Shown in pieces: positions 8,239 through 16,606 of a DNA stretch of 64,000 nt (position 1 is the first letter of the stretch; each line of letters starts with the position of its first letter). Source of the stretch: Streptomyces puniciscabiei (GTDB lineage Bacteria > Actinomycetota > Actinomycetes > Streptomycetales > Streptomycetaceae); assembly GCF_006715785.1 (NCBI RefSeq), contig NZ_VFNX01000007.1, positions 62,001 to 126,000 on the forward strand, given 5' to 3'. The position numbers and the translations under genes were made by a program. The notes beneath the pieces were generated by a model that was given only the letters and a program-made list of their open reading frames with translations, had not been told where the DNA came from and ran no database searches.

Positions 8239-9444
8239 ATGTCCCAGGAATCACCCCGGCCCATCCGCCGGGCCCTCATCGCCGGCGGCGGGCTCGGCGG
8301 TCTCGCCACCGCGCTGGCCCTCCAGCAGCAGGGCATCGAGTCCGTCGTCTTCGAGCGCGCGCCCGAACTGCGCGACGGCGGCGCGGGACTGCACATCTTC
8401 ACCAACGGCATGCTCGCCCTGGCCCACCTCGGGCTCGCCGAGCAGGTCACCAGGATCGCCCCGATCCAGTCCGTGTGCCGCTTCGCGACCTCGACCGGCC
8501 GGAGCATCGGCACCTACCCGGTGGGCGAGTTCATCGAGCGCTACGGGCAGCCCACGGTCGCCATCGGCCGCTCCGACCTGCACGGCATCCTGCGCGACGC
8601 CGTCGACGCGCCCCTCGTCACCGGCGCCGAGGTCACCGGGTTCACCGAGCACGCCGACGGGGTGACCCTGCACTTCGCCGACGGCACCTCCGAGGACGGG
8701 GACCTGTTGATCGGCGCCGACGGCGTCCACTCCGCCGTACGCGCCGGACTGCTCGGCCCCCAGCCGCCCGACTACACCGGCTACATCGCCTGGCGCGGTC
8801 ACGCGAAGATGACCCCCGAGGAGTTCGAACCCGGCAGCTTCCAGGCCCTGTTCGGCCCCGGGACCCGCTTCACGTACTACGACATCGCCCCCGGCGTCGT
8901 GCACTGGATGAGCGTCGCCAACGGCCCCGCGGGCGGCCGCGACGAGGGCACGCCCGAGCAGACCCTGGACATGCTGCGTGCCCGGCACGCCGGCTGGGTC
9001 GACCCGGTGCAGCGGATCCTCGACGCCACCGTGCCGGAGAGCATCATCCGCAGCGACGTGGTGGACCGCAAGCCCGACCCGGTCTGGGGACGGGGCCGGG
9101 TCACCCTGCTCGGCGACGCCGCGCACGCCGTCAGCTTCAACATCGGGCAGGGCGCCTGCCTGGCCGTCGAGGACGCCCTCGTGCTGGCCGAACACCTCGC
9201 CGCGCCCGGTGCCACCGTCACCGAGGCGCTGCGCGGCTACGAGGCCGAGCGGCAGCGGCGCACCCGGCCGATGCAGCTGCTCGCCCACCGCATCGGCGTG
9301 ATGGGCGCGTTGCAGAACCCGGCCGCCATCTGGCTCCGCGACCGGGTGCTGAAACTCGGCTGGGCCCGCACCTTGCGCACCACGGAACAGGAACACGTCG
9401 CCTATGCCACGCGGTGGGCCTCGAACGCCGCCACCGCGGCGTGA
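8239..9444 (+). CDS. FAD-dependent monooxygenase (salicylate hydroxylase-like, group A)
   Basis: A 401-residue flavoprotein with the dinucleotide-binding start ALIAGGGLGGLATALAL, the middle motif LLIGADGVHSAVR and the FAD-ribityl motif GDAAHAVSFNIGQGACLAVEDA. Family members use NAD(P)H and oxygen to hydroxylate aromatic rings or to cleave quinones. ATG 8239 is preceded by CGGAGAAGGAC. It lies between the aldo/keto reductase and a SnoaL-domain gene and is likely part of one transcript running from the PKS genes. It differs from the two RdmE-like hydroxylases at 37661 and 39599, so three flavin hydroxylases act in or near the pathway. Confidence 0.9.
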   Translation: MSQESPRPIRRALIAGGGLGGLATALALQQQGIESVVFERAPELRDGGAGLHIFTNGMLALAHLGLAEQVTRIAPIQSVCRFATSTGRSIGTYPVGEFIERYGQPTVAIGRSDLHGILRDAVDAPLVTGAEVTGFTEHADGVTLHFADGTSEDGDLLIGADGVHSAVRAGLLGPQPPDYTGYIAWRGHAKMTPEEFEPGSFQALFGPGTRFTYYDIAPGVVHWMSVANGPAGGRDEGTPEQTLDMLRARHAGWVDPVQRILDATVPESIIRSDVVDRKPDPVWGRGRVTLLGDAAHAVSFNIGQGACLAVEDALVLAEHLAAPGATVTEALRGYEAERQRRTRPMQLLAHRIGVMGALQNPAAIWLRDRVLKLGWARTLRTTEQEHVAYATRWASNAATAA

Positions 9445-9481
9445 GCGCTCGTGGACGCACGATGATGAGAGGACTGCTGCT

Positions 9482-10363
9482 GTGACCACTGCGACCACCA
9501 CGGACCCCGCGCTGACGGCGTGGGAGAGCACAGAGGAACGCAACAAGGCGACCATCCGGCGCGTCTTCGCCGAGTTCGTCAACCGGGGCGACTTCTCGGT
9601 CGCGGACGAGCTCTACCGGCCCGACGTCGTCGACCACGAGGGCCTGCCCGGGGCGCCCGAGGGCCTCGAGGGCGTGAAGTACACCATCGCCGGACTGCGT
9701 GAGGCGTTCCCCGACTTCCACGTCACCATCGAGGACATCAGCGCACACGACGACATGGTCGTCATCCACAACACCTGGCGCGGCACCCACCTCGGCGACC
9801 TGCTGGGCGTCGCGCCCACCGGCCGCTCGTTCGTCTCCGTCGGCATCGTCATCTGGCGGTTCGACGAGGAGGGCAGGATCGCCGAGCGCTGGGCGCACGG
9901 GGTGGCGTCCAACCTGTTCTCCGCACTCGGCATGCGGATGCTGGCGCCCCGCAAGGGCGGCCGGCGCAGCGAGAAGGGCAGCCAGTCCGTGGTGCGCACC
10001 GTGCCGCTGCGCAACGGCAAGCCCATGGCCTGGCACCGGCTCACCCAGGAGCTGCAGGGGCCGCGCCTGCGCGAGTACGAGGCCTCCCGGCGGCGGCTGG
10101 GCATCACCCACGAGGTGCTGCGCATCGACCCGCGGCCGAACCGGGACTACGTGATCGTGGAGTTCGAGACCGCGGACCCGGAGCGGACCAGGAAGCGCTG
10201 GACGGAGTCGAAGCACCCCTTCGACCTGTGGCTGCGCGAGCAGATCCTCGACATCCACGGCGAGGACCCCTGGGCCGGACCCGCCAGTCCCTGCGAGTCC
10301 ATCGGCCTCACCTGGACGGCGCCGCAGGGGCTCGTCCCGGACCGCCCCGACGGGTCCCGCTGA
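9482..10363 (+). CDS. SnoaL-like cyclase/hydroxylase domain fused to an unrecognised C-terminal domain
   Basis: A 293-residue protein. Residues about 15 to 145 are a SnoaL-type NTF2 fold (IRRVFAEFVNRGDF, REAFPDFHVTIEDI, GRSFVSVGIVIWRFDEEGRIAERW), the family of polyketide ring cyclases and C-1/C-2 hydroxylation partners. Residues about 165 to 293 are a separate region beginning SQSVVRTVPLRNGK and containing RTRKRWTESKHPFDLW that I cannot assign. Ordinary SnoaL proteins stop after about 140 residues. GTG 9482 is chosen over the in-frame ATG at 9404 because the NTF2 fold starts just after it. It converges on the glycosyltransferase gene at 10516. Confidence 0.8.
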   Translation: MTTATTTDPALTAWESTEERNKATIRRVFAEFVNRGDFSVADELYRPDVVDHEGLPGAPEGLEGVKYTIAGLREAFPDFHVTIEDISAHDDMVVIHNTWRGTHLGDLLGVAPTGRSFVSVGIVIWRFDEEGRIAERWAHGVASNLFSALGMRMLAPRKGGRRSEKGSQSVVRTVPLRNGKPMAWHRLTQELQGPRLREYEASRRRLGITHEVLRIDPRPNRDYVIVEFETADPERTRKRWTESKHPFDLWLREQILDIHGEDPWAGPASPCESIGLTWTAPQGLVPDRPDGSR

Positions 10364-10515
10364 GCGGGGCACGGTCCGCCGACCGCTGTTCGAGCCGTTT
10401 TCCAGAGCCGGTCGGCAGACTGGGCGCGCCCGCAGGGCATCCGGACCGACGGGTCCGCGCCGTACATCCCCCGGCGGCGCGGGCCCGTCGCAGCTGTTGC
10501 CCCCCCGGCCCGGCG

Positions 10516-11424
10516 TCAGCGCACGAGCGCCTCGATGTCCGGGACGAGGTCCGCGGGCTGCGGCATGCGGGCGATGGTCAGGCCCAGACGGGCCGCCTGG
10601 GGCAGCACACGGCCGCCGTTGACCAGTTCGGCGATGTGGAAGCGCAGCCGCAGCATGCTGGGGTCGCCCGCCAGCTCGTCCTCGGAGAGACAACGGCCGA
10701 TGCCGGCCTCCTCCAGGCGCTCCCCGGCCCGCCGCTCGTTCTCCCCCGCGGGCAGCACCAGCTGGGAGATGCCGAACCGGGCCGCCGCGTACACGACGCC
10801 CTCGTCGCCGCCGTGCACTACGGCGGCGCAGCCGGGCAGCAGCAGGCTCCAGGGGTGGTCGTCGCCGGTCAGTACGAGAAGTTGCAGTCCGAGGCTCTCG
10901 ACGCCCTCGGCGACCCGCTGGAAGAGCCGCGCGCGGCGCCGGTCCTGCGGCCGGGTCCCGGCCGGCACCCCGATGACGCAGACGCGCGGGATCAGCGCAG
11001 GACCCGTGAGCCGGGGCACCGGCTTCCCCGGCAGTTCGTAGGCGTCGCAGCGCACCTGCCAGGCGCCGGGCTCCGGCCGCTCCCGCAGCGGCGGCGGGCA
11101 GGGGTCGATCCAGACGGTCGGCCGCGGCGACAACGGCGGGTGGGCGTACGGGAGATAGCCGATGGTGGGCACCCCGGACATGGCCGCCATGGCGGTCGAG
11201 TCGGGGCACAGCGGATCGTGGACCACCAGGTCGGGCCGCCAGGCCCGGCCGAACTGCTCCGGCCCGGCGAGGACCGGTACGAGTCCGGCCCGGGCCACAC
11301 GGTGGCGGGCCCGGGCCGGACAGCAGAAGCGGACCTCGTTGCCGGCCGCCTGGACCGCCCTGGCGAGCAGGACGAGTCGCAGCACGGCCGGCATGCCGAG
11401 GCCTCCTGAGAACAGCACGCGCAC
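10516..11424 (-). CDS. Short glycosyltransferase of the macrolide (GT1/MGT) type
   Basis: At 302 residues it is about 90 shorter than normal GT1 antibiotic glycosyltransferases. The N-terminal half (VRVLFSGGLGMPAVLRLVLL) and the nucleotide-sugar half with AAVVHGGDEGVVYAAARFG and QLVLPAGENERRAGERL are present, but the linker and much of the acceptor domain are reduced. The HGG signature binds the sugar diphosphate. GTG 11424 follows GGAGGAACC and sits 17 bases after the SARP gene, so the two are probably co-transcribed. It may transfer a second sugar or may be degenerating; the complete enzyme is at 15342. No activator partner of the DesVIII type is seen. Confidence 0.75.
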   Translation of the reverse strand: MRVLFSGGLGMPAVLRLVLLARAVQAAGNEVRFCCPARARHRVARAGLVPVLAGPEQFGRAWRPDLVVHDPLCPDSTAMAAMSGVPTIGYLPYAHPPLSPRPTVWIDPCPPPLRERPEPGAWQVRCDAYELPGKPVPRLTGPALIPRVCVIGVPAGTRPQDRRRARLFQRVAEGVESLGLQLLVLTGDDHPWSLLLPGCAAVVHGGDEGVVYAAARFGISQLVLPAGENERRAGERLEEAGIGRCLSEDELAGDPSMLRLRFHIAELVNGGRVLPQAARLGLTIARMPQPADLVPDIEALVR

Positions 11425-11441
11425 GGTTCCTCCTTGCGGAG

Positions 11442-12254
11442 TCACCCGGTGAAGCGGTCGAGCACCCGCCCGGTCCCGGGGTCGATGTCCAGCGCCGGAT
11501 CGCCGCCGAGCACGGCCCGTTGCAGACGCTGCAGACGCTGCGAGGGTTCGATGCCCAGCTCCTTCACCAGGTGGCCGCGCAGGTTCTGGAAGACCTCCAG
11601 AGCGGCGGAGGCGCGCCCCGCCCGGTAGAAGGCCACCATGGACTGGGCGTGCAGACCCTCGTGGAACGGGTGCCGGGCGGTCAGCGCCGTGAGTTCGGTG
11701 AGCAGTTCGGCGTGGCGGCCGAGCCGCAGTTCGACGTCGTTGCGCCGCTCCAGCACCCCGAGGCGGCTCTCCTCCAGGCGCATCGCCTCGATCTCGAGCA
11801 GCGGCCCGGTGCGCACGTCGACCAGGGCGGGGCCCCGCCAGAGGCCGAGGGCCTGCCGGAAGAGATCCGCGGCCTTCTGGTTGTCGCCGCGGTCGTAGGC
11901 GCGCTGACCGAGGGAGGACAGCCGGTCGTACTCGTGTACGTCGATGCTGCCGGGCTCCGCGTGCAGGAGGTATCCCCCCTGCCGGGTCAGCAGCACTTCC
12001 TTGGAGCCACCGGGTTCGCCCTGCAGCGCTTTGTCCATGCAGCGCCGGAGCTGGAGGATGTACGTCTGCAGCGTGGTGAGCGCGCTGCGCGGCGGGGCGT
12101 CGCCCCAGATCTCCTCCATCAGCGCGGACACCGGCAGGACCTGGTTGGCGTAGATGGCGAGCAGTGTCAGGATCTGCCGCGGCTTCGCCGCTGTGGGCAG
12201 TATCGAAACGCCCCTCAGCTCGGCGTCCAAAGACCCCAGAACGAAGATTCGCAT
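11442..12254 (-). CDS. SARP-family transcriptional activator
   Basis: A 270-residue pathway activator. The N-terminal OmpR-like winged helix (MRIFVLGSLDAELRG, KPRQILTLLAIYANQVLPVSAL, SALTTLQTYILQLRR) is followed by the bacterial transcriptional activation domain (YDRLSSLGQRAYDRGD, AALEVFQNLRGHLVKELGIEPS). ATG 12254 follows AAGGGGGG; the frame extends 14 codons upstream without conservation. SARPs bind direct repeats spaced in multiples of 11 bp upstream of cluster promoters. Candidate CTTGAG repeats occur at 13145-13194, 18197-18213 and 28709. It is a good candidate for the main activator of the polyketide and sugar genes. Confidence 0.92.
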   Translation of the reverse strand: MRIFVLGSLDAELRGVSILPTAAKPRQILTLLAIYANQVLPVSALMEEIWGDAPPRSALTTLQTYILQLRRCMDKALQGEPGGSKEVLLTRQGGYLLHAEPGSIDVHEYDRLSSLGQRAYDRGDNQKAADLFRQALGLWRGPALVDVRTGPLLEIEAMRLEESRLGVLERRNDVELRLGRHAELLTELTALTARHPFHEGLHAQSMVAFYRAGRASAALEVFQNLRGHLVKELGIEPSQRLQRLQRAVLGGDPALDIDPGTGRVLDRFTG

Positions 12255-12425
12255 GCGGCCCCCCTTGTCTCTGTCGTAGGACCTCGAACCTCCCATGCGG
12301 CCCGCTCGACGGACAGTGCGTCACTCCCCCTCTGCCAGGTGTTTTCGTCCTGCTCGGGGTGTGACCGATTCATGCCCGTCCGCGGGACGGGCCGCCCGGC
12401 CGGCCGAAAGGGTCCCGGACATGGC

Positions 12426-12463
12426 GGAGGCACCGCGTGTCCCGCACGGCACGCGGTGCCTCC
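12426..12463 (-). terminator. Hairpin after the epimerase gene
   Basis: The arms 12426-12439 and 12450-12463 are a perfect 14-bp inverted repeat (GGAGGCACCGCGTG) with a 10-base loop, 35 bases past the stop of the minus-strand epimerase gene. There is no U tract, which is common for Streptomyces terminators. Confidence 0.6.
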
Positions 12464-12497
12464 GGTCCGGCAGGGGGGAGCCGGACACTCGGTGATT

Positions 12498-13121
12498 TCA
12501 GTCGATGGCGCTCAACGAACGGCCGTACAGAGCGAGGCAGTCCTCGTAGGTCGGCAGGATCCCTCTGGCGAGCGCCTCCTGCGCGGTGGGCGCGGCCAGG
12601 TCCTCGTCGGTCATCACCGGCGCGTCGGTGAGTCCCCAGGGCAGCGCGAGAGCCGGGTCGAGTGCGCTGACCGTGTAGGCGGCGCCCTCCGTGTGCGGCC
12701 GGGAGCTGTGACAGGCGACGACCGTGTCGTCCTGGAGGGCGAGCCAGGCGTGGCCGAAACCCTCCGGGACGAACACCCCGCACGCGTTGCGGTGGTCCAG
12801 CCAGACCGTCTCGTACCGGCCGTAGTCCGGGGACCCGACGCGCAGGTCCACCACGACGTGGACGGCGGCGCCCCGCACACAGCCGAACAGCCTGGCACGG
12901 CCGTCCGGGCCCGCGGTGCCGTGGATGCCGCGCAGGACCCGGCGCCGCGCGACCGACAGATCGCTGTACCGGATCGCGAAGGGCCGTCCGATCGCTTCCT
13001 CGAGGTAGTCCTGGCGGAACGCCTCGTAGCGGACCACGACGTCGTCCTCGACGGACCGGGGCGAGACCAGGAACACGTCCGGAAGGGCGAGTTCGCTGAT
13101 CTCCAGGCTGCGCAAGTCCAT
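12498..13121 (-). CDS. dTDP-4-keto-6-deoxyhexose epimerase homologue (RmlC fold), atypical
   Basis: A 207-residue RmlC-like cupin. The catalytic base region RGIHG and the [15 protein letters not shown] and [11 protein letters not shown] strands are present. Two usual RmlC features differ from the homologue at 20533: the substrate-binding Lys is Arg (GRARLFGCV) and the general-acid Tyr position reads VVACHSS. Loss of that Tyr is compatible with a 3-epimerase-only or inactive protein, while the neighbour at 20533 looks complete. It is transcribed away from the 2,3-dehydratase gene at 13279, with which it shares a 157-bp control region containing CTTGAG repeats. Confidence 0.8.
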   Translation of the reverse strand: MDLRSLEISELALPDVFLVSPRSVEDDVVVRYEAFRQDYLEEAIGRPFAIRYSDLSVARRRVLRGIHGTAGPDGRARLFGCVRGAAVHVVVDLRVGSPDYGRYETVWLDHRNACGVFVPEGFGHAWLALQDDTVVACHSSRPHTEGAAYTVSALDPALALPWGLTDAPVMTDEDLAAPTAQEALARGILPTYEDCLALYGRSLSAID

Positions 13122-13278
13122 GCCGACGACGGTAGGCGCCGCTGCTCAAGACCGGCTGGAGCGCCGCGGGCGCCGTCCGCGTCCCCGTCTCAAGGCTTGC
13201 TCCAGCCGTAGGCGATCGGGGTGCAGGAGGGTCGTGGTTCCGACCCCCGCGCACGAGCCCACGCGAAGGAGCCTGTCC
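13122..13278. promoter_or_regulatory. Divergent sugar-gene promoter region with candidate SARP boxes
   Basis: It lies between the divergent epimerase and 2,3-dehydratase genes. CTCAAG (CTTGAG on the minus strand) occurs at 13145-13150 and 13189-13194, exactly 44 bp (four helical turns of 11) apart. An inverted repeat CGGCTGGAGC / GCTCCAGCCG lies at 13153-13162 and 13199-13208. TAGGC lies 7 bases from the first CTCAAG, the same spacing as in the region upstream of the MFS gene. SARP binding is inferred. Confidence 0.45.
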
Positions 13279-14694
13279 ATGACGATCACCGCGACCTCAG
13301 GGGTGACCTCCGAGACGACCGCGGACCTCGCCCTGCGCTTCGCCCTGTCCGCGCAGGCACACGACAGCGCCATCACGCCCAACGCCGAGTTCCGGGCCTG
13401 GTTCACCGCCCAGCGCCGCGCCAAGCGCTACGACGTACGGCGCATCCCGTTCTCCGGGCTCGCCGGATGGCACTTCGAGGACGACACCGGCAACCTCGTG
13501 CACCAGAGCGGGCGGTTCTTCTCGATCGAGGGGCTGCACGTGCGCACCTCCTGGAACGGGCAGGAGAGCAGCTGGACCCAGCCGATCATCAACCAGCCCG
13601 AGATCGGCATCCTGGGCATCGTGGTCAAGGAGTTCGACGGCGTCCTGCACTGCCTGATGCAGGCCAAGATGGAGCCGGGCAACATCGACACGGTGCAGCT
13701 GTCGCCGACCGTCCAGGCCACCCGCAGCAATTACACGGGGGTGCACGGGGGTTCGGCGGTCCGCTACCTCGAGTACTTCGTGCCGCCGCGCCAGGGCGGC
13801 CGGGGCAGCCGGGTGCTGTTCGACTCGCTGCAGTCGGAGCAGGGCGCCTGGTTCCTGCGCAAGCGCAACCGGAACGTGGTCGTGGAGGCGGTCGGCGAGG
13901 TGCCCGGGCACGAGGACTTCGTGTGGCTGACCCTCGGGCAGCTGTACGGACTGCTGCACGAGGACAACGTGCTGAACATGGACGCCCGCACCGTGCTGTC
14001 GCAGATCCCCTCGTTCGTCGGCGGCGGGCCTGCGCTGCACTCGCTGCAGGAGGTCCTGGGCCGGCTCACCGAGGTGAAGTCACGACGCGAACTGGTCCAG
14101 CGCTCCATACCGTTGGCGGAGGTCTCCCACTGGCGGCGCACCGACGACGAGATCGCCCACGAGTCCGGACATCACTTCACGCTGCTCGCCGCGGACATAC
14201 GAGCCACCAACCGTGAGGTGACCCACTGGTCCCAGCCGCTGCTCGCCCCCGCCGAGCAGGGCCTGGCCGCGTTCCTGGTGCGCCGTGTCGCCGGCGTGCC
14301 GCATCTGCTGGCGCACGCCAGGTCGGAGGCCGGGGTGCTGAACGTGGCGGAGCTCGCGCCGACGGTGCAGTGCCAGCCGGGCCGCGCGCGGTCGCTGCCG
14401 GCCGAGGCCCGGCCGCGCTATCTGGACCTGGTCCTCGGCACGCCGCGGGAACGGATCCTGTTCGACTCGGTGCAGTCCGAGGAGGGCGGCCGCTTCCACC
14501 ATGCCGACACCCGCTACGTGCTGGTGGAGGTCGGCGACGAGTTCCCGCTCGAGGTGCCGGAGGAGTTCATCTGGATGACCGAGGAACAGCTCGGCGGCCT
14601 GCTGCTGCACGGCAACTACGTGAACATCGAGGCGCGCACCCTGCTCACCGCCCTGCGCGCGACCGGGGCGGTACGGGGAGAGCTCGCACTGTAG
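13279..14694 (+). CDS. dTDP-4-keto-6-deoxyglucose 2,3-dehydratase
   Basis: A 471-residue NDP-hexose 2,3-dehydratase, which removes the C2 hydroxyl of the 4-keto sugar and starts 2-deoxysugar synthesis. The family's internal duplication is visible: [13 protein letters not shown] in the first half and [14 protein letters not shown] in the second, each preceded by a QLSPTVQAT / [13 protein letters not shown] segment. ATG 13279 follows GAAGGA at 13265-13270 and matches the usual family length. Its product, a 3,4-diketo sugar, is normally trapped by a 3-ketoreductase or a 3-aminotransferase. No 3-ketoreductase is seen, and the aminotransferase at 19433 fits, implying a 3-amino-2,3,6-trideoxyhexose. 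Confidence 0.92.
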   Translation: MTITATSGVTSETTADLALRFALSAQAHDSAITPNAEFRAWFTAQRRAKRYDVRRIPFSGLAGWHFEDDTGNLVHQSGRFFSIEGLHVRTSWNGQESSWTQPIINQPEIGILGIVVKEFDGVLHCLMQAKMEPGNIDTVQLSPTVQATRSNYTGVHGGSAVRYLEYFVPPRQGGRGSRVLFDSLQSEQGAWFLRKRNRNVVVEAVGEVPGHEDFVWLTLGQLYGLLHEDNVLNMDARTVLSQIPSFVGGGPALHSLQEVLGRLTEVKSRRELVQRSIPLAEVSHWRRTDDEIAHESGHHFTLLAADIRATNREVTHWSQPLLAPAEQGLAAFLVRRVAGVPHLLAHARSEAGVLNVAELAPTVQCQPGRARSLPAEARPRYLDLVLGTPRERILFDSVQSEEGGRFHHADTRYVLVEVGDEFPLEVPEEFIWMTEEQLGGLLLHGNYVNIEARTLLTALRATGAVRGELAL

Positions 14695-14700
14695 CCGCAC

Positions 14701-14737
14701 GGTCGGGCGCGCCGGCCCTCCGCCGGTCCGCCCGACC
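14701..14737. terminator. Candidate bidirectional hairpin between convergent genes
   Basis: GGTCGGGC (14701-14708) pairs with GCCCGACC (14730-14737) around a smaller GC-rich stem. It sits between the stops of the plus-strand dehydratase and the minus-strand SnoaL-like gene. Confidence 0.4.
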
Positions 14738-14767
14738 ACGCCGGCCACGTCGTCCCGACGACAGGGC

Positions 14768-15187
14768 CTAGGACTGCGCGACGGTCGCCGGGTCGACGCC
14801 CAGCTGCCGGAAGATGTCGCCCATGTCCAGCTGGTCCCAGTGCTCGGCGAGCAGCCCGTCCTCCACCCTCCAGATGTCGATGGACTGGAAGCTCACGGTG
14901 CGCCCGGTCGCCGGTATGCCGAGGAAGGTGCCCTGGTGGGTCGCGGTGTACTCGAAGCGGCCGGCCACCCTGTCCCCTTCCGCGACGATGTCGTGCGCCA
15001 CGGCCTTCATGTCGGGGAAGGCGGTGAACACCTCGGTCCAGAAGGCCTGGTTGGCCTCGATGCCGTCGGCCACCACCGGGTTGTGGTCGATGTGGCCGGG
15101 CGCCGTGTGCTCCGGCATGGTGCTGACGTCATGGCTGTTGATCATGTCGACGAAGTGCTGGATCAGAGCGTGGTGGCTCTTCGGCAT
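14768..15187 (-). CDS. SnoaL-like polyketide cyclase / ester cyclase family protein
   Basis: A 139-residue NTF2-fold protein. Features are ALIQHFVDMINSHDVSTMPEH, the acidic FTAFPDMKAVAHDIVAEGD strand and GIPATGRTVSFQSIDIWRVEDG. Homologues close the last ring of anthracyclines or act as accessory hydroxylation proteins. Start ATG 15187 is set by a good AAAGAGGCC ribosome site and the start of the fold; the frame stays open 34 codons upstream without conservation. It is on the same strand as the glycosyltransferase upstream, but a strong hairpin separates them. It differs from the SnoaL-type proteins at 9482 and 33928. Confidence 0.8.
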   Translation of the reverse strand: MPKSHHALIQHFVDMINSHDVSTMPEHTAPGHIDHNPVVADGIEANQAFWTEVFTAFPDMKAVAHDIVAEGDRVAGRFEYTATHQGTFLGIPATGRTVSFQSIDIWRVEDGLLAEHWDQLDMGDIFRQLGVDPATVAQS

Positions 15188-15281
15188 GGTGGCCTCTTTC
15201 GGCTGGGTCGGAGAAGAACGGTCGGTCAGAGCATCGCCACATGCGGTCGAGCCGCCCTGGAGCTGGGCAGAATCCCGTCCC

Positions 15282-15332
15282 GTACGCACCGCGCCCCGAG
15301 CTCACCTGACGAGCGCGGGGCGCGGTGCGTAC
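15282..15332 (-). terminator. Strong hairpin downstream of the glycosyltransferase gene
   Basis: A perfect 17-bp inverted repeat, GTACGCACCGCGCCCCG at 15282-15298 and its complement at 15316-15332, with a 17-base loop. It begins 10 bases past the glycosyltransferase stop on the minus strand. It probably isolates that transcript from the SnoaL-like gene. Confidence 0.65.
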
Positions 15333-15341
15333 CGGGGCCGG

Positions 15342-16526
15342 TCAGCGGACGAACTCGGGGAACCTCGCGACCGTCTCGGCCGGCTCGGGCATGGCCGCCA
15401 TCTCGCGGGCGATACGACGGGCGGCCTCCCGGTGGGCACCGTCGCTCAGCAGGGTGCGCATCTCGGCCTCCACCGCCTCGGCGGACACATCCGGGGCAAG
15501 CAGCAGGCTGCCCGCCCCGGAGTCACGCACCGCGGCCGCCTTGTCGGGGCCGTCGTCCCCCGAATGCGGCAGGACCAGCGCGGGCAGCCCCGCGGCCAGC
15601 GAGGCCAGCGTGGTGCCGTCGCCGCCATGGTGGATGACGGCGGTGGCGTACCGCAGCGCCTCGGCCTGCGGCACCCAGGGAAGCACGACGACCCGGTCCG
15701 GCAGCTCGCCCAGCGCGGCCGGGTCCACCACGGGGCCCGTCGCCACGAGGACCCGCACATCCAGGGGCAGCAGGCCCTCGATCGCGGTGCGCAGCAGCTC
15801 CGCGGAGCCGAGCACGGTGCCGAGGCTGAGATAGATCAGCGGGCCCTCGCCCTGGGTGACACGCGCGGGCAGTTCGCCCGGTTCGGTGAAGGGGACGGAC
15901 CGCTGCGGGATCCGCTCGACACCCGAGGCCAGGAAGTCCTGGTTCTGCAGGGCGGGAGGGCAGATGTCGATGTACGGGTTGCCCAGAGTCCGGCTCTGGC
16001 CGATCTTGTCGGCCACCCCCAGGTCGCTCGCCGTGGCGTACAGCTCCTGCTGGATCATCGGGTCCAGGGTGGCGTCGTAGGAGACCCGGCCGATGCCGTG
16101 GCACACGGCCGGCACGCCCGCCGCCACGGCCGCGAAGGCCGCGCCCACGTCGGTGATCTCGTACACGACCAGGTCGGGCCGGACCGAGTCGAGGACAGGG
16201 GCGAGGTCCGCGGCCACGCTGCGCGGCAGCACCGAGCCGAACGCCTTCACGCCCAGGGCCGCCAGTACCTCGGGCGGAACGTCATTGGCCTGTACGTCAC
16301 CGCCGTTGGCCTCCAGGAAGGCCTGGCCGCCGGCCGCCTCGATGAACGCCTCGGGGACGGTGAGCGCTGCGGCGACCGGCCGCAGGCCCGCCTTCTCGAG
16401 GATCGGGTGGAACGGCTCACTGGTGGCGAACCAGACCTCGTGCCCGGCTTCCTGTGCCGCCCGGGCGAGCGGCACCAGGGGGAATATGTGTCCGTAGTTT
16501 CCGAGGCTTGCGAAGAGAACCCTCAT
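15342..16526 (-). CDS. Antibiotic glycosyltransferase (GT1/MGT family)
   Basis: A 394-residue, full-length GT-B glycosyltransferase. The N-terminal acceptor domain starts MRVLFASLGNYGHIFPLVPLA, and the C-terminal donor domain has VVLPWVPQAEAL, then AVIHHGGDGTTLASLAAGLPALVLPHSGD, the nucleotide-diphosphate-binding signature of enzymes that use dTDP-deoxysugars. It is the best candidate for attaching the aminosugar made by the 18.4-23.1 kb operon. The MFS exporter gene lies 80 bases upstream on the same strand. Many enzymes of this class that use aminosugars need a P450-like helper; none is found in the window, so it either works alone or the helper lies elsewhere. Confidence 0.92.
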   Translation of the reverse strand: MRVLFASLGNYGHIFPLVPLARAAQEAGHEVWFATSEPFHPILEKAGLRPVAAALTVPEAFIEAAGGQAFLEANGGDVQANDVPPEVLAALGVKAFGSVLPRSVAADLAPVLDSVRPDLVVYEITDVGAAFAAVAAGVPAVCHGIGRVSYDATLDPMIQQELYATASDLGVADKIGQSRTLGNPYIDICPPALQNQDFLASGVERIPQRSVPFTEPGELPARVTQGEGPLIYLSLGTVLGSAELLRTAIEGLLPLDVRVLVATGPVVDPAALGELPDRVVVLPWVPQAEALRYATAVIHHGGDGTTLASLAAGLPALVLPHSGDDGPDKAAAVRDSGAGSLLLAPDVSAEAVEAEMRTLLSDGAHREAARRIAREMAAMPEPAETVARFPEFVR

Positions 16527-16606
16527 GTCGTGCACGGCCTTTCTGCCGGTGGCGTGATGGCGGATGGTGGTGGGGCGGTGACGGGGTCGCCGCGGCCTGT
16601 GAGGTG

